A DNA stretch of 17,912 bases from Ignavibacteriales bacterium. GTDB lineage: Bacteria > Bacteroidota > Ignavibacteria > Ignavibacteriales > Ignavibacteriaceae. Position numbers and translations under genes: made by a program. Below, piece by piece: positions 6,167 through 14,014 of this stretch (position 1 is the stretch's first letter; each line of letters opens with the position of its first letter). The stretch is taken from contig DPRR01000034.1 of the NCBI GenBank assembly GCA_003538625.1, positions 1-17,912 of the forward strand, read 5' to 3'. The notes under the pieces are model-generated. The model made no database searches, was not told the DNA's origin, and was given only the letters and a program-made list of their open reading frames with translations.

Positions 6167-7075
6167 TCAAATTAATATTTCCAACGCAATCTTTTTCCAC
6201 TCTTTTATCGCTATTTCATTTTCGTCAAATCTATTAACAACATTGCCAATTGCTTTTTTATCTACATTGTCTTGGAGCAGACTAGTAACTATGCCATCAA
6301 GCTTTGAAAACTTTAAATTATTTGTAGAGAAATAATCAATTCCTTCAATGGTGGTTTTATAACCTCTACTGTTAACATATTGAAAATCATATCTTTTATT
6401 GTTTTCATCTTCCCACTGCTCAATAAGATAGCCTTTAGTTACACTTACAGGAAGTAATACCCCCTCTTCATCGTCCCTGGGACAAGTGTAAATCTCGAAT
6501 GGTTTATTATTAAGATATCCGACAAAAACAATGTATTTTAAATTTTCGCTGACCTTAAATCTAATTAGATTGCATTCCAATTTTTCAGGGCGAACTGGTT
6601 TACTAAAATAATCTTTTGTTTTTTGTTCGATTAGTATGAATATTTTATCAACTAAATCCTTCACGTTTTTGAAAAAGTCAATTGTATGATTTTCCTTTAA
6701 AATATCTTTAAAGTCTTTAAGTTTTTGATAATTCTCTCTATCATAATCAGATACCTTTATCTCGCCTTTAACTTCATCAATTAAATAAATCAGAATGTCT
6801 TTATCTAACTCTTTCGCTTTTTCATATTCCAACCAGGTAAATGACTTTTGTGACTTTTTATCGATACTTCCAAACCTCATTCCAACGATTAAAATGTAAA
6901 CATCACATTTTTCAACTTCTCTCAAACAAGTAGTTAAAGAATTTTCCTTTCGGGCTCCGAACTTCTCCATACCCCAAATATTAACTTCAAACTTCTCAAG
7001 TGTAATCCAAATTTGTTTTCTGTGTTCTACTAAATCAGAATAAGTTGATGATATAAAAATGTTAGGCTTTTTCAT
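6167..7075 (-). CDS. DUF4062 protein with ribonucleotide-reductase-like C-terminal domain
   Basis: The 302-aa protein carries an N-terminal DUF4062 domain (about 5-155): IFISSTYSDLVEHRK at the start, CLREVEKCDVYILIVG (50-65), and SFTWLEYEKAKELDKDILIY, with Glu83/Glu85 where related TIR- and deoxyribosyltransferase-like folds keep a conserved Glu. Residues ~167-302 (IRFKVSENLKYIVFVGYLNN, KPFEIYT, LLPVSVTKGYLIEQ, YDFQY, GYKTTIEGIDYF) read like the segment after the catalytic barrel in vitamin-B12-dependent (class II) ribonucleotide reductases, from memory of those sequences. The barrel itself is absent. Its ATG overlaps the stop of the type IIG restriction-modification gene (ATGA at 7075-7072), so it is translated from the same mRNA. 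It could be an accessory effector that senses nucleotides or phage; this is inference. Confidence 0.65.
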   Translation of the reverse strand: MKKPNIFISSTYSDLVEHRKQIWITLEKFEVNIWGMEKFGARKENSLTTCLREVEKCDVYILIVGMRFGSIDKKSQKSFTWLEYEKAKELDKDILIYLIDEVKGEIKVSDYDRENYQKLKDFKDILKENHTIDFFKNVKDLVDKIFILIEQKTKDYFSKPVRPEKLECNLIRFKVSENLKYIVFVGYLNNKPFEIYTCPRDDEEGVLLPVSVTKGYLIEQWEDENNKRYDFQYVNSRGYKTTIEGIDYFSTNNLKFSKLDGIVTSLLQDNVDKKAIGNVVNRFDENEIAIKEWKKIALEILI

Positions 7076-10000
7076 TGTGCGCTTTCCTCCACAATTTTAA
7101 TTTCCTCCTCCGTCAATCCATACAACTCATAAACCATTTGGTCAATTTTACGGTCTGTTTTATCGATTTCGAACTTTAGGTTTTGAGCTATTTGTTTTTG
7201 TTCGTTAAAATATTGCATCCATTCCGCTTCTTCGGTAAGAGTAAGTTTTACGTTAGCCTTTTCAAGTTCTTTTAAAAAATCCTTGAAGTTCAATTCATGC
7301 CAATTTTGAAGTTTCTTATTTGGTCTATCAAATTCAAATTTACTCTGCAATAAATTTATTAGATTTAATAGCATCCAATTTAATTTCTCTGTCAACATCA
7401 ACATTGTATCTGCCTTTTCTATAAAGGAATTCTGATTCTTTGGAATTAAAATTGGAATTTTCGAGAGATATTCTTTTGAAATATTTACTGTTAAAGTTGA
7501 TTCATTTGTAAACAGGTTGTTGTAAAGCCAGTTTATTAATGTTGAGTTCAATAACGTAAGAATAAATTTTGTTTTGAATGTAGAATCTTCTCTTAATATA
7601 ATATTGTTAATAGACTCTTTGTTATAATATTGTCGATTATCATAAGCTACTTTCAATGGTCGTTTTCCACCTGTAATTCTCTGGACTAGAAGTTTTTCAG
7701 GCACTTCAAACACTTTAGGTGTTCTTGCACGGTGAAGTAGTTTTGGTTGATAGTCAATAAAACAATGAATTGGTTTAATGAAGTAAGCACTAATATCTTT
7801 GCCCTCCAAAAATGGGATTAATCCTTCTCTGAAATTATTGAATACTACTTCATCTTTGTTTTTGGTAATAACTACACCAAAAATCATTTCCTGACATTCA
7901 TCACCAAGTGGGGATGAATTCAAATACATTTTATCAATTAAATTCTGTTTCTCTATCGTTAAATTAGTAGTTATTACAAAATCGTTTGCAACTATATTTT
8001 CTAATTTAAGCTCAGTAAATCTTCCAGTAAAATCTTTAATGATTTTTACTGTTCCACTATAATTTGGGACTTCTTTTGTTGCAACTAATATTATTGCGGT
8101 AGTTACAGCATCTTGAAAAACATCCGACCCCAAATCCGCAAGTTCTGTGAATTGAAAATTTTCAATAAAATATTTTCTCGAGCAATGGTATGAAGTAACT
8201 CTTAAAAATGTGTTTGGAATAATAAAAGAGAAATTACCCTTGTTTGCAAGAATATTTCTTGACTTTTCAATAAATAATGTGAATAAATTTATTTTTCCAG
8301 AACCTGTTTCATAGCTCGTTTTGAAAAAATCTTTATCAGCATTTTTAATTCCTTCATTTCCACCAAAAACATAGGGCGGATTCCCAATCACCACATCAAA
8401 ACCGCCTTTTTTAAACACTTCCGGAAATTCGTTTTGCCAGTTAAAAGCTTTTTCTCCGGCAACTTCGGGGTCATCTATCAGCGAGTTCCCACATTTAATA
8501 TTGTTGCTTAATGTTGTCAATTTTCGCCCTTTTTGGGCAGTACGTAACCAAAGCGAGAGTTTTGCAATTTCAACAGATTCTTCGTTTATATCAACACCAA
8601 AAATATTATTCTCTAATATTTGATTTTCAATATCAATAAACATTGTCGAAATATCACCTGTTATTTTTTGCGACAATTCAGTTACAATATTATGTTCACG
8701 TATTAAAAAATCTAATGCTTGATTTAAAAATGCACCTGAACCACAAGCAGGGTCACAGATGGTTAAACTCAATAACCAATTTCTATAAATTGTTAAGATA
8801 TCAAGTTGTTTTGTTCCTTCTACTGATATATTTGTTTTCCTTTTTTCAACAACCTTTTTAATCTCATTTCTAACTTTAACTTCTACAATCGATTCAATTT
8901 CCCTCTTTGTTTTAAGTTTAAAATCCCTATCATAATTGAAATCAATAATTCCAAGTTCAGTTTTCTTTTCGGTGCAAAGTTTACCAACTGTATTTTCAAC
9001 AATGTATTTGGTAATGTATTTCGGGGTGTAAAAAACACCGTCCTTTTTGCGTTTGCTTTTTTTAAGGTCAACTTCTTCCCCCTCAATTTGTGCCGCAACT
9101 TCCTCAATTTCGCTTAGGCTGTTTTCAAAAATATGTCCAAGAATATTTACATCAACTTCAGTTTCAAAATCGTAAGTAGTTAAAACTTTTGTATGTTTAT
9201 TTAATACTTCATTGCTTATTTTAATTGAATCTAAAATTTCATCCGGTAAAAACAGGCCTCCATTATATGCATAAATTTCCTCTCTATTTCCTCTGGCTTG
9301 TCTTCCAACATTTAAGAAATTGAAATATTGTTTAAAAATGGAATAAAGCGTTCTATTGTCGCCCCAAGTTGTATCATCATTCCATTTTTCAATAATTTTA
9401 GTAATCGAATTAGTTGGTAATAATCCACGGTCTTCACCAAAAAAGATAAAAAGGAAACGGTCTAACAATTTTTGCGATTTCTTAAAAAGCAACAGTTTGA
9501 TTTCTTTTTCTTCTTTACCCCTGAAAATTTCGAGGTCAAGATTATTTTCAATTAAATCGTTGTATAAATCGCGTTTAAAGGCCGTATAATCGATATAAAT
9601 CTGTTTTGTTACATTCTCCTCCTTAATTACCGAATCTTCTTTAATCGAAAGCGGAATTCCCTTTAACAGGTTTTCCTTTGCCAGGCATAACCAAAGCAAT
9701 TGAAATTCTTCGTAATTGATTTTAAAAAGGTCGAATTCTTCGTAATCAACCGCATTGTTTACATAAAATCTGATTTTCTCGAAATTGGAAGTAATTACAT
9801 AAACACATTTCGATTGATTGGCTTTGTAATCGAACGCCTGTAATCGAATTGCTTCCAAATCTTTGGTGGTAGTTGATTTTAATTCTACAACTCCAATAGC
9901 GGCGTTATCCTTTAAAATTGCGCCATCCGCTTTTTTAGCCCCTTTTTCGTTTTTGAATTCTCTTGTTAGATTATAATCCGGATTTGGTTTAATAGTGTAT

Positions 10001-10188
10001 CCCAGAACATTTACAAATAAAGCCGTTAAAAATCCGTCCTGATATTCTTCTTCTTTACATTCACGAATGTTTTGCTGAATTACCGGATTGTGAAAATATG
10101 CAGTCAGTTTTTCATAAGCTGATTTCATTTCAGCTTGATTTGCCTCTTTGAGGTACTTGTTTAATACTGAATGTTGGAATAAGCTCAT
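7072..10188 (-). CDS. type IIG restriction-modification enzyme (Eco57I-like)
   Basis: One 1038-aa chain from the ATG at 10188 carries all parts of a type IIG enzyme. In the N-terminal nuclease domain Asp88 (KKADGAI) and E-L-K at 102-104 (GVVELKST) form a PD-(D/E)XK site. A helical connector follows. The N6-adenine methyltransferase core has GVFYTPKYITKYIV (384-397), the SAM-binding motif DPACGSGAFL (479-488) and the catalytic NPPY (603-606). The C-terminal ~350 residues form the target-recognition region (QRITGGKRPLKVAYDN, NKESINNIIL) and end in coiled-coil-like helices. It should methylate and cut DNA at one recognition site in a single polypeptide. An extra in-frame 26 codons upstream to 10266 look non-coding (MSLCFIYRINYYFYVDF); the MSLFQHSVLNKYL start is preferred. 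It is the first gene of a two-gene operon with the DUF4062 protein. All key motifs are intact. Confidence 0.9.
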   Translation of the reverse strand: MSLFQHSVLNKYLKEANQAEMKSAYEKLTAYFHNPVIQQNIRECKEEEYQDGFLTALFVNVLGYTIKPNPDYNLTREFKNEKGAKKADGAILKDNAAIGVVELKSTTTKDLEAIRLQAFDYKANQSKCVYVITSNFEKIRFYVNNAVDYEEFDLFKINYEEFQLLWLCLAKENLLKGIPLSIKEDSVIKEENVTKQIYIDYTAFKRDLYNDLIENNLDLEIFRGKEEKEIKLLLFKKSQKLLDRFLFIFFGEDRGLLPTNSITKIIEKWNDDTTWGDNRTLYSIFKQYFNFLNVGRQARGNREEIYAYNGGLFLPDEILDSIKISNEVLNKHTKVLTTYDFETEVDVNILGHIFENSLSEIEEVAAQIEGEEVDLKKSKRKKDGVFYTPKYITKYIVENTVGKLCTEKKTELGIIDFNYDRDFKLKTKREIESIVEVKVRNEIKKVVEKRKTNISVEGTKQLDILTIYRNWLLSLTICDPACGSGAFLNQALDFLIREHNIVTELSQKITGDISTMFIDIENQILENNIFGVDINEESVEIAKLSLWLRTAQKGRKLTTLSNNIKCGNSLIDDPEVAGEKAFNWQNEFPEVFKKGGFDVVIGNPPYVFGGNEGIKNADKDFFKTSYETGSGKINLFTLFIEKSRNILANKGNFSFIIPNTFLRVTSYHCSRKYFIENFQFTELADLGSDVFQDAVTTAIILVATKEVPNYSGTVKIIKDFTGRFTELKLENIVANDFVITTNLTIEKQNLIDKMYLNSSPLGDECQEMIFGVVITKNKDEVVFNNFREGLIPFLEGKDISAYFIKPIHCFIDYQPKLLHRARTPKVFEVPEKLLVQRITGGKRPLKVAYDNRQYYNKESINNIILREDSTFKTKFILTLLNSTLINWLYNNLFTNESTLTVNISKEYLSKIPILIPKNQNSFIEKADTMLMLTEKLNWMLLNLINLLQSKFEFDRPNKKLQNWHELNFKDFLKELEKANVKLTLTEEAEWMQYFNEQKQIAQNLKFEIDKTDRKIDQMVYELYGLTEEEIKIVEESAQ

Positions 10189-10495
10189 CGAACGGGGTCG
10201 GTAAAGTTTAAGTTTAAAATCAACATAAAAATAATAGTTAATTCGATAAATAAAACATAAAGACAAATATTTAAATAATAGTCAATGAATTTAAATGAAA
10301 TACGTTCAGTTGTATCAGAATTTGCACCATTTAAATAATTGAAAATTCCACCTCTCTATTTAAAGGCGTTTAATTGTGTTTAATTTAATTTCGCCATTTA
10401 AAGAATTTGTTTTTTAAGTAAAAAAATAAATGTAAATAACTGTATAACAGATTTTAATAGATGCTAATAATGTTTTTATTTAGTCTTGTGATAAG

Positions 10496-10539
10496 ACGTC
10501 TTAAGTAATGTTATAGAACAACTCAAGACGTTTTTTTTT
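10496..10539 (+). terminator. plus-strand terminator-like hairpin with a long T-run
   Basis: ACGTCTTAAGT (10496-10506) pairs with ACTCAAGACGT (10521-10531) with one mismatch. The 14-base loop can form a small inner stem (GTT/AAC), and T's run from 10531 to 10539. The T-run is on the plus strand only, yet no plus-strand gene precedes it. Confidence 0.55.
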
Positions 10540-10574
10540 ATTTACATTTTTTATATATCAATTATTTAAAATTT

Positions 10575-10608
10575 AAAAGGGCGAAGATTTTTCAAACTTC
10601 GCCCTTTT
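10575..10608 (-). terminator. bidirectional terminator after the HTH gene
   Basis: A perfect 12-bp stem AAAAGGGCGAAG/CTTCGCCCTTTT (10575-10586 with 10597-10608) has a 10-base loop and T-tracts on both strands. It lies 26 bases beyond the stop of the minus-strand HTH gene and would end that transcript before the restriction-modification operon. Confidence 0.8.
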
Positions 10609-10634
10609 GAATTATGTGTCCATTCAGATTACTA

Positions 10635-10925
10635 TTAATAACCTTCCAAATCAGGATTATCTATTATATCACTTTTATTAAAATAAACCCTGTTCCCTAT
10701 TTTCTTGTACGGAATTATGCCCTTCATTTGATAATTATATAAAGTAGCATGTGAAACTTTTAACATCTCCATTACTTCTGTTCTTGTCAATAACTCATCA
10801 TTTGAGGTGTTATTTAAGATATTCTTCTTGAGTAAAGTTTCTTTAACTGCCTTTTCCACTGTTTCCCTAATAAGACTTTTTAAGTCATTAATTGAAGAAG
10901 CTTCAATTTTAATTTGAATATTCAT
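10635..10925 (-). CDS. excisionase-like HTH protein (second copy)
   Basis: The 96-aa protein has an N-terminal helical stretch (SINDLKSLIRETVEKAV, residues 11-27) and a C-terminal winged-helix HTH of the excisionase/HTH_17 type (about 45-87: LLTRTEVMEMLKVSHATLY, then GIIPYKKIGNRVYFNKSDI). Its 96-aa length and layout match the neighbouring gene at 11020-11310, so the pair arose by duplication and has diverged widely. Proteins of this kind next to Bacteroidota integrases serve as excision directionality factors or as regulators of the element. A strong terminator follows. No Shine-Dalgarno is visible; the start is the only ATG giving full length. Confidence 0.8.
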   Translation of the reverse strand: MNIQIKIEASSINDLKSLIRETVEKAVKETLLKKNILNNTSNDELLTRTEVMEMLKVSHATLYNYQMKGIIPYKKIGNRVYFNKSDIIDNPDLEGY

Positions 10926-11019
10926 TTTACTGAAGTTTAATTACATTGTATGAAATTTTCAGGTTACTCATTGTTTGACGAAGAAATTTCCCTGCAATTG
11001 AAAACATGAATTAAAAGAC

Positions 11020-11310
11020 CTAAAATCTTGATTTCACTTTTAGGTGATTTAAAAGTTCTGATTTATTGAACAGTATTTTTCTGCCAACCTGATGAAAGGG
11101 TATTCGACCATCTTTTTGATAGTAATATAATGTGGTTAACGAACACCCAAGTAATTTACAAGCTTGTTTTCTGTTTAACATAACCTGTTCTTCATTCTGA
11201 TTTCCTAAAGAATCAGTAATCAAATTCTTAATCTCTCTTTTTACAGTTTCCTGAATAATTCTTCCAAGTTCCTGAATTGAATCCGGCGAAAGCTCAACTT
11301 TTAAATTCAT
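11020..11310 (-). CDS. excisionase-like HTH protein (first copy)
   Basis: The 96-aa protein has an N-terminal helix (SIQELGRIIQETVKREIKNL, 11-30) and a C-terminal HTH_17/excisionase domain (about 44-87: MLNRKQACKLLGCSLTTLYY, then GRIPFHQVGRKILFNKSEL). It is a paralogue of the protein at 10635-10925: both share the R-x-[TQ]-x(6)-LGC/LKVS HTH core, the GRIPF/GIIPY wing entry and FNKS. It lies 170 bases downstream of the integrase on the same strand, the usual place for a recombination directionality factor in such elements. DNA-site specificity is unknown. Confidence 0.8.
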   Translation of the reverse strand: MNLKVELSPDSIQELGRIIQETVKREIKNLITDSLGNQNEEQVMLNRKQACKLLGCSLTTLYYYQKDGRIPFHQVGRKILFNKSELLNHLKVKSRF

Positions 11311-11407
11311 TTAAATCTATTTAAATAATGAATCAAAATTGAGCTATATTTTTATGTACAACTAATAATAAAAAGATATTCGATTATTTTGCGCCAAAAA
11401 TTTTTTC

Positions 11408-11426
11408 TTCAACAATTTCTGTTGAA
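11408..11426 (-). terminator. weak hairpin after the integrase gene
   Basis: A perfect 7-bp stem TTCAACA/TGTTGAA has a 5-base loop and lies 55 bases beyond the integrase stop. On the minus strand it is followed by GAAAAAATTTTTT, so the T-run is delayed. It may slow or end integrase transcription. Confidence 0.35.
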
Positions 11427-11480
11427 TTTAGGATTAAAAAAACCCGATAATTCAATATAGAATTTCTAAAATTTTGCTGA

Positions 11481-12707
11481 TTAACCAAATACTTTATTCA
11501 TCTGCTCCTTTTTGTGTTCATCAACAATCTTAAAGTAACGGGTAAATGATTTGTGAGAATTGTGAGTTGTAATGTCCATTATTACCTCAGTTGACATTCC
11601 ACGAATCATTGCATTTGTTATAAAGGTTTTTCGGGCAACATGGAAAGTAAGTACTTTATATTTTGGAACAATTTCCTCTTTTCTGATAGTTCCACTGTAA
11701 TGAATAATATTTACTGGTTCATTAATTTCTGCCAATTCTCCCAATTCTTTTAAATAATCATTCATTTTTTGATTACTGATGGATGGAAACAAAAAAACCG
11801 TTTCATCGGATTTAAATCTTTCATAAATTGGTTGAGAGAATTTATTTAAAGGAATTCTTGTTTTAGTTCCTGTTTTGATGGTGTTTAATTCAATAAATCC
11901 ATTGTGTACATTTTCTTGTTTTAGGTTGGCGATATCCGAAAAACGTAATCCTGTAAAACAAGCAAAACAGAAAATATCACGAACTTTCTTTAACTTTTCA
12001 CTTTCTATTTCCTTACTATAAACAGTCATTAATTCCTCCCATGTTAAAAAGTAAATTTCACCTTCTGTTTGTCTTGCTTTAAATTTCTGAAAATCTAAAC
12101 TTTTATTGTACCCTTTTTCAGTAGCCCAATTCATAAAAACTTTTAAAGTCCTGTAGTATTTTGAAATGGTGTTATTCGTCAATTTTGCTTGTTTAATTAG
12201 ATAATCTTTGAATTGAACATCAAATTTAGAATCGAAGTTTTCAAAAGTCAAGTTGATTTTTTTAAACTTTTCAAATTCCTCTAATTTCTTTTTTGTTGAT
12301 TTATGGCTTTTCAATGTGTTTATCCGGCGTACGTTTTTTGATGCTTCCAAAAATTCATCGTAACGGTTAAATAAACTTTGTTTTTTGTCCTCTTTACGAA
12401 TTCTTTCATCCAGAAGAACCCTGAGTTTTTCTATGGTAACCTTTTCATCAATAATATCAAGATTATTATATTCCTTTTCCAAAAAATTCGCAATGGTATT
12501 TAAGAATGTATTTAAGTCGCGATAATTTGGATATTTGGTTTCAGCTCTTTGATTTTTAACATTCCAATATTTTGGTTCAATTCTTCTTTGTACATAATAT
12601 CTGATTCTTTTTCCCTTAAAGACAAAAACCATAAAGATTTGAGTTTTTTTATCAGGGTCCTTCAAACTTTTCAAATTAAATTTTATTAAATTTTTATTGT
12701 ACTCCAT
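11481..12707 (-). CDS. tyrosine recombinase (integrase)
   Basis: The 408-aa protein has the Bacteroidota phage-type layout: an N-terminal arm-binding domain (about 8-100), a SAM-like core-binding domain (about 110-210, with TISKYYRTLKVFMNWA) and a C-terminal catalytic domain. The catalytic residues are Arg255 (TGLRFSDI), Lys278 (TIKTGTK), His356 and Arg359 (FHVARKTF), His382 in ITTHNSHKSF (usually GHS) and the nucleophile Tyr391 (TRYFKI). All are present. It should join the tRNA 3' end with the circular island by strand exchange at the 13-bp core. It sits 171 bases inside the right core, and one copy of the arm-like 12-bp doublet begins 20 bases upstream of its start, which could let the integrase control its own expression. 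Confidence 0.92.
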   Translation of the reverse strand: MEYNKNLIKFNLKSLKDPDKKTQIFMVFVFKGKRIRYYVQRRIEPKYWNVKNQRAETKYPNYRDLNTFLNTIANFLEKEYNNLDIIDEKVTIEKLRVLLDERIRKEDKKQSLFNRYDEFLEASKNVRRINTLKSHKSTKKKLEEFEKFKKINLTFENFDSKFDVQFKDYLIKQAKLTNNTISKYYRTLKVFMNWATEKGYNKSLDFQKFKARQTEGEIYFLTWEELMTVYSKEIESEKLKKVRDIFCFACFTGLRFSDIANLKQENVHNGFIELNTIKTGTKTRIPLNKFSQPIYERFKSDETVFLFPSISNQKMNDYLKELGELAEINEPVNIIHYSGTIRKEEIVPKYKVLTFHVARKTFITNAMIRGMSTEVIMDITTHNSHKSFTRYFKIVDEHKKEQMNKVFG

Positions 12708-12726
12708 AATAGTTGATTGTAAAAAG

Positions 12727-12749
12727 TGGTGTCAAATGTGGTGTCAAAT
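12727..12749 (+). repeat. tandem doublet, candidate integrase arm site (right end)
   Basis: TGGTGTCAAAT occurs at 12727-12737 and 12739-12749, the same sequence and orientation as the doublet at 79-102. It is 128 bases from the right core and 20 bases upstream of the integrase ATG. It is therefore placed both to act in recombination and to sit in the integrase leader. Confidence 0.55.
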
Positions 12750-12792
12750 TTTCTTTAATTCAGCTAAATTCTATTTTTTCAATCTAACATGT

Positions 12793-12819
12793 CAAATATA
12801 TGAAATCCTTTGATACAAA
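12793..12819 (-). promoter_or_regulatory. possible integrase promoter
   Basis: On the minus strand 12800-12793 reads TATATTTG, an exact TAnnTTTG -7 element, and TTTG lies at 12819-12816. The 15-base gap is shorter than the usual 19-21, so the -33 match is doubtful. Transcription would start near 12786 and run through the doublet into the integrase. Confidence 0.35.
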
Positions 12820-12877
12820 GGGTTTCGAGATTAATTTGAATTTAATTGGATTAAACATAATTCAATATCAAGGAGTA

Positions 12878-12890
12878 CCGGTGGGACTAC
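12878..12890 (+). repeat. right attachment site core
   Basis: This is the second copy of CCGGTGGGACTAC. Unlike the left copy, the bases before it (AAGGAGTA) do not complete a tRNA T-arm, so this is the element-derived junction and not a second tRNA gene. Confidence 0.8.
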
Positions 12891-12918
12891 AAAAGCTACT
12901 GATATTCAGTGGCTTTTT
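12891..12918 (+). terminator. terminator hairpin directly after the right core
   Basis: AAAAGCTACTGA (12891-12902) pairs with TCAGTGGCTTTT (12906-12917), 12 pairs with one G-T wobble and a 3-base loop, followed by T's. It differs in sequence from the hairpin at 37-70 but holds the same place relative to the core. It may have been the terminator of the tRNA before the island inserted, or part of another element's end. Confidence 0.7.
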
Positions 12919-12922
12919 GTTT

Positions 12923-12946
12923 AATCATACCCTAAATCATACCCTA
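12923..12946 (+). repeat. second type of tandem 12-bp doublet beyond the right core
   Basis: AATCATACCCTA occurs twice in tandem (12923-12934, 12935-12946). It has the same unit length and lies in the same place relative to core and hairpin as the doublet at 79-102, but the sequence is unrelated. This fits the arm site of a different integrase. Confidence 0.5.
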
Positions 12947-14014
12947 AACTAAATAATTACCCGTGAAATGACCTTAATTCAACTAAAATAATAATCAAAG
13001 AACATTTAATATTTAAAAGATTCCTAATATAATTAATTGTTTAATTGCAATGCTTGATTATCCTGGAATATTTTTAAATCTGAATTGAAAAAATGGCGTG
13101 ATCACACCGAAGAACTGAAAGAAATACAATCTTTATTTATAAAGATTGAAATTGTTTTGTTGGTTTGGAGGAAGTTCGTATTTGTAAAATTCCAAAGTTG
13201 AATTGAAATGAACAACTTCCGGCATCAATACATCACCTGAAAATCCGGAGCCATTTTATAAAACTGAAACATCTTCCATTCTAAAATGGAGAAAGTTACT
13301 TAATGAGTGACTATTTAAATCACAGAATCAATGTGATAATATTTTAAACATTACTTCTCCCATTAATTACAACATCAAATTATATAATGATACAAAAGTT
13401 GCATACGTGTTATCTGATTATCGATGTTTAATTTAATTGAACCGGTTTCATAATAGCCCGCTGATGAATCTATCAATACATTTTTATTCCCGGATTTGTT
13501 GGAATTGCCAGCCATGTAAACAATTGAAGTGTTTTCCAACAGTTAAATCCAGACCAATTAATAGAATTATTATGAAGAAGGCATTTATCTGGAGTAAAGG
13601 TACACGACTGAATACAGAATTTAATATGTTTATTTAATTGACTTTAAATAAAATATTTTGTAATTTTAATTGGTATTAATTAATACTTTATTCAACGTCC
13701 AACGACTATTGGTGTTTTCTTTTTCCCTAATATAGATACAGGATAGGGGATTAGGAAAAATAAAACTACAATTTTTAAATAATGGCTGTTCTGTGGTAGA
13801 TGTTAGACTCACACACCTATAGTCATTAGCTACACAATCAAGGAACTCTTTTTTGAATCTGATTTACTTGAGAAATGTATGTTTAAAGGCGCGATCACAG
13901 TGATATAACCAGAGATAAAAGATTAGTTTCGTTAATGCACTTTTAAAAAGATGTAAAAGAAGGAGCGCATAACATTGATAAGCTTATGGATTTTTAAGAA
14001 TTCTCAGCATAAAA
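12947..14014. other. about 1.07 kb without a convincing gene
   Basis: No supported ORF lies here. An open plus-strand stretch without a start (about 13050-13198, containing LKKWRDHTEELKEIQ) may be a gene relic; it is followed by a short ORF at 13437-13637 whose composition is not convincing. A perfect 9-bp hairpin (CAATCTTTA/TAAAGATTG, 13129-13150) lies within the first stretch. Near-copies of GGCGTGATCACA occur at about 13095 and 13889. An imperfect inverted repeat spans about 13709-13760. The segment looks like decayed DNA leading to the leader of the next gene. Confidence 0.4.
13894..13931 (+). promoter_or_regulatory. possible promoter and operator for the 14015-17114 unit
   Basis: TAGTTTCG at 13924-13931 is one base off the TAnnTTTG -7 element. 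A palindrome ATCAC-A-GTGAT (13894-13904) sits about 20 bases upstream, where a regulator would overlap the -33 region. The start would fall near 13938, leaving a leader of about 75 bases. Confidence 0.25.

Larger units (their letters stand above)
10267..10634. other. intergenic region with two hairpins
   Basis: This 368-base AT-rich stretch holds no ORF of note. It contains a plus-strand terminator-like hairpin (10496-10539) and a symmetrical terminator (10575-10608). The promoter of the restriction-modification operon should lie in 10190-10490, but no exact TAnnTTTG element was found there. ATTTAAA recurs three times around 10330-10400 without a clear meaning. Confidence 0.4.
12..12890. mobile_element. 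tRNA-integrated genomic island carrying defence-type genes
   Basis: The element lies between two 13-bp copies of the tRNA 3' end. It carries its own tyrosine recombinase (11481-12707), two excisionase-like HTH proteins and a pair of 12-bp doublets of the same sequence just inside both ends (79-102 and 12727-12749). All recognisable genes run right to left. The cargo consists of a type IIG restriction-modification enzyme, a DUF4062 protein, a PD-(D/E)XK nuclease, a DNA-glycosylase-family protein, a membrane protein and a cysteine-protease-like protein. No conjugation, replication or phage structural gene is visible, so transfer would depend on helpers. The boundaries are seen in sequence; mobility is inferred. 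Confidence 0.8.

Noticed and set aside
8643..9589. Short ORFs on both strands within the restriction-modification gene
   Set aside because: They lie wholly inside a gene with intact motifs and are products of its other frames.
10189..10266. In-frame N-terminal extension of the restriction-modification gene to 10266
   Set aside because: The added 26 residues (MSLCFIYRINYYFYVDF…) look like translated AT-rich leader, while the ATG at 10188 starts a sequence typical for such enzymes.
12878..12890. Second tRNA gene at the right boundary
   Set aside because: The bases before the core do not form a T-arm, so only the 13-bp core is present.
13437..13637. 66-aa plus-strand ORF
   Set aside because: No promoter, ribosome-binding site or recognisable family, and Cys/Trp-rich composition in decayed-looking DNA; more likely chance.
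13709..13760. Terminator at the TTTTTCCCTAAT/ATTAGGAAAAA inverted repeat
   Set aside because: The stem has a bulge and a long loop, and neither strand has a T-run directly after it.
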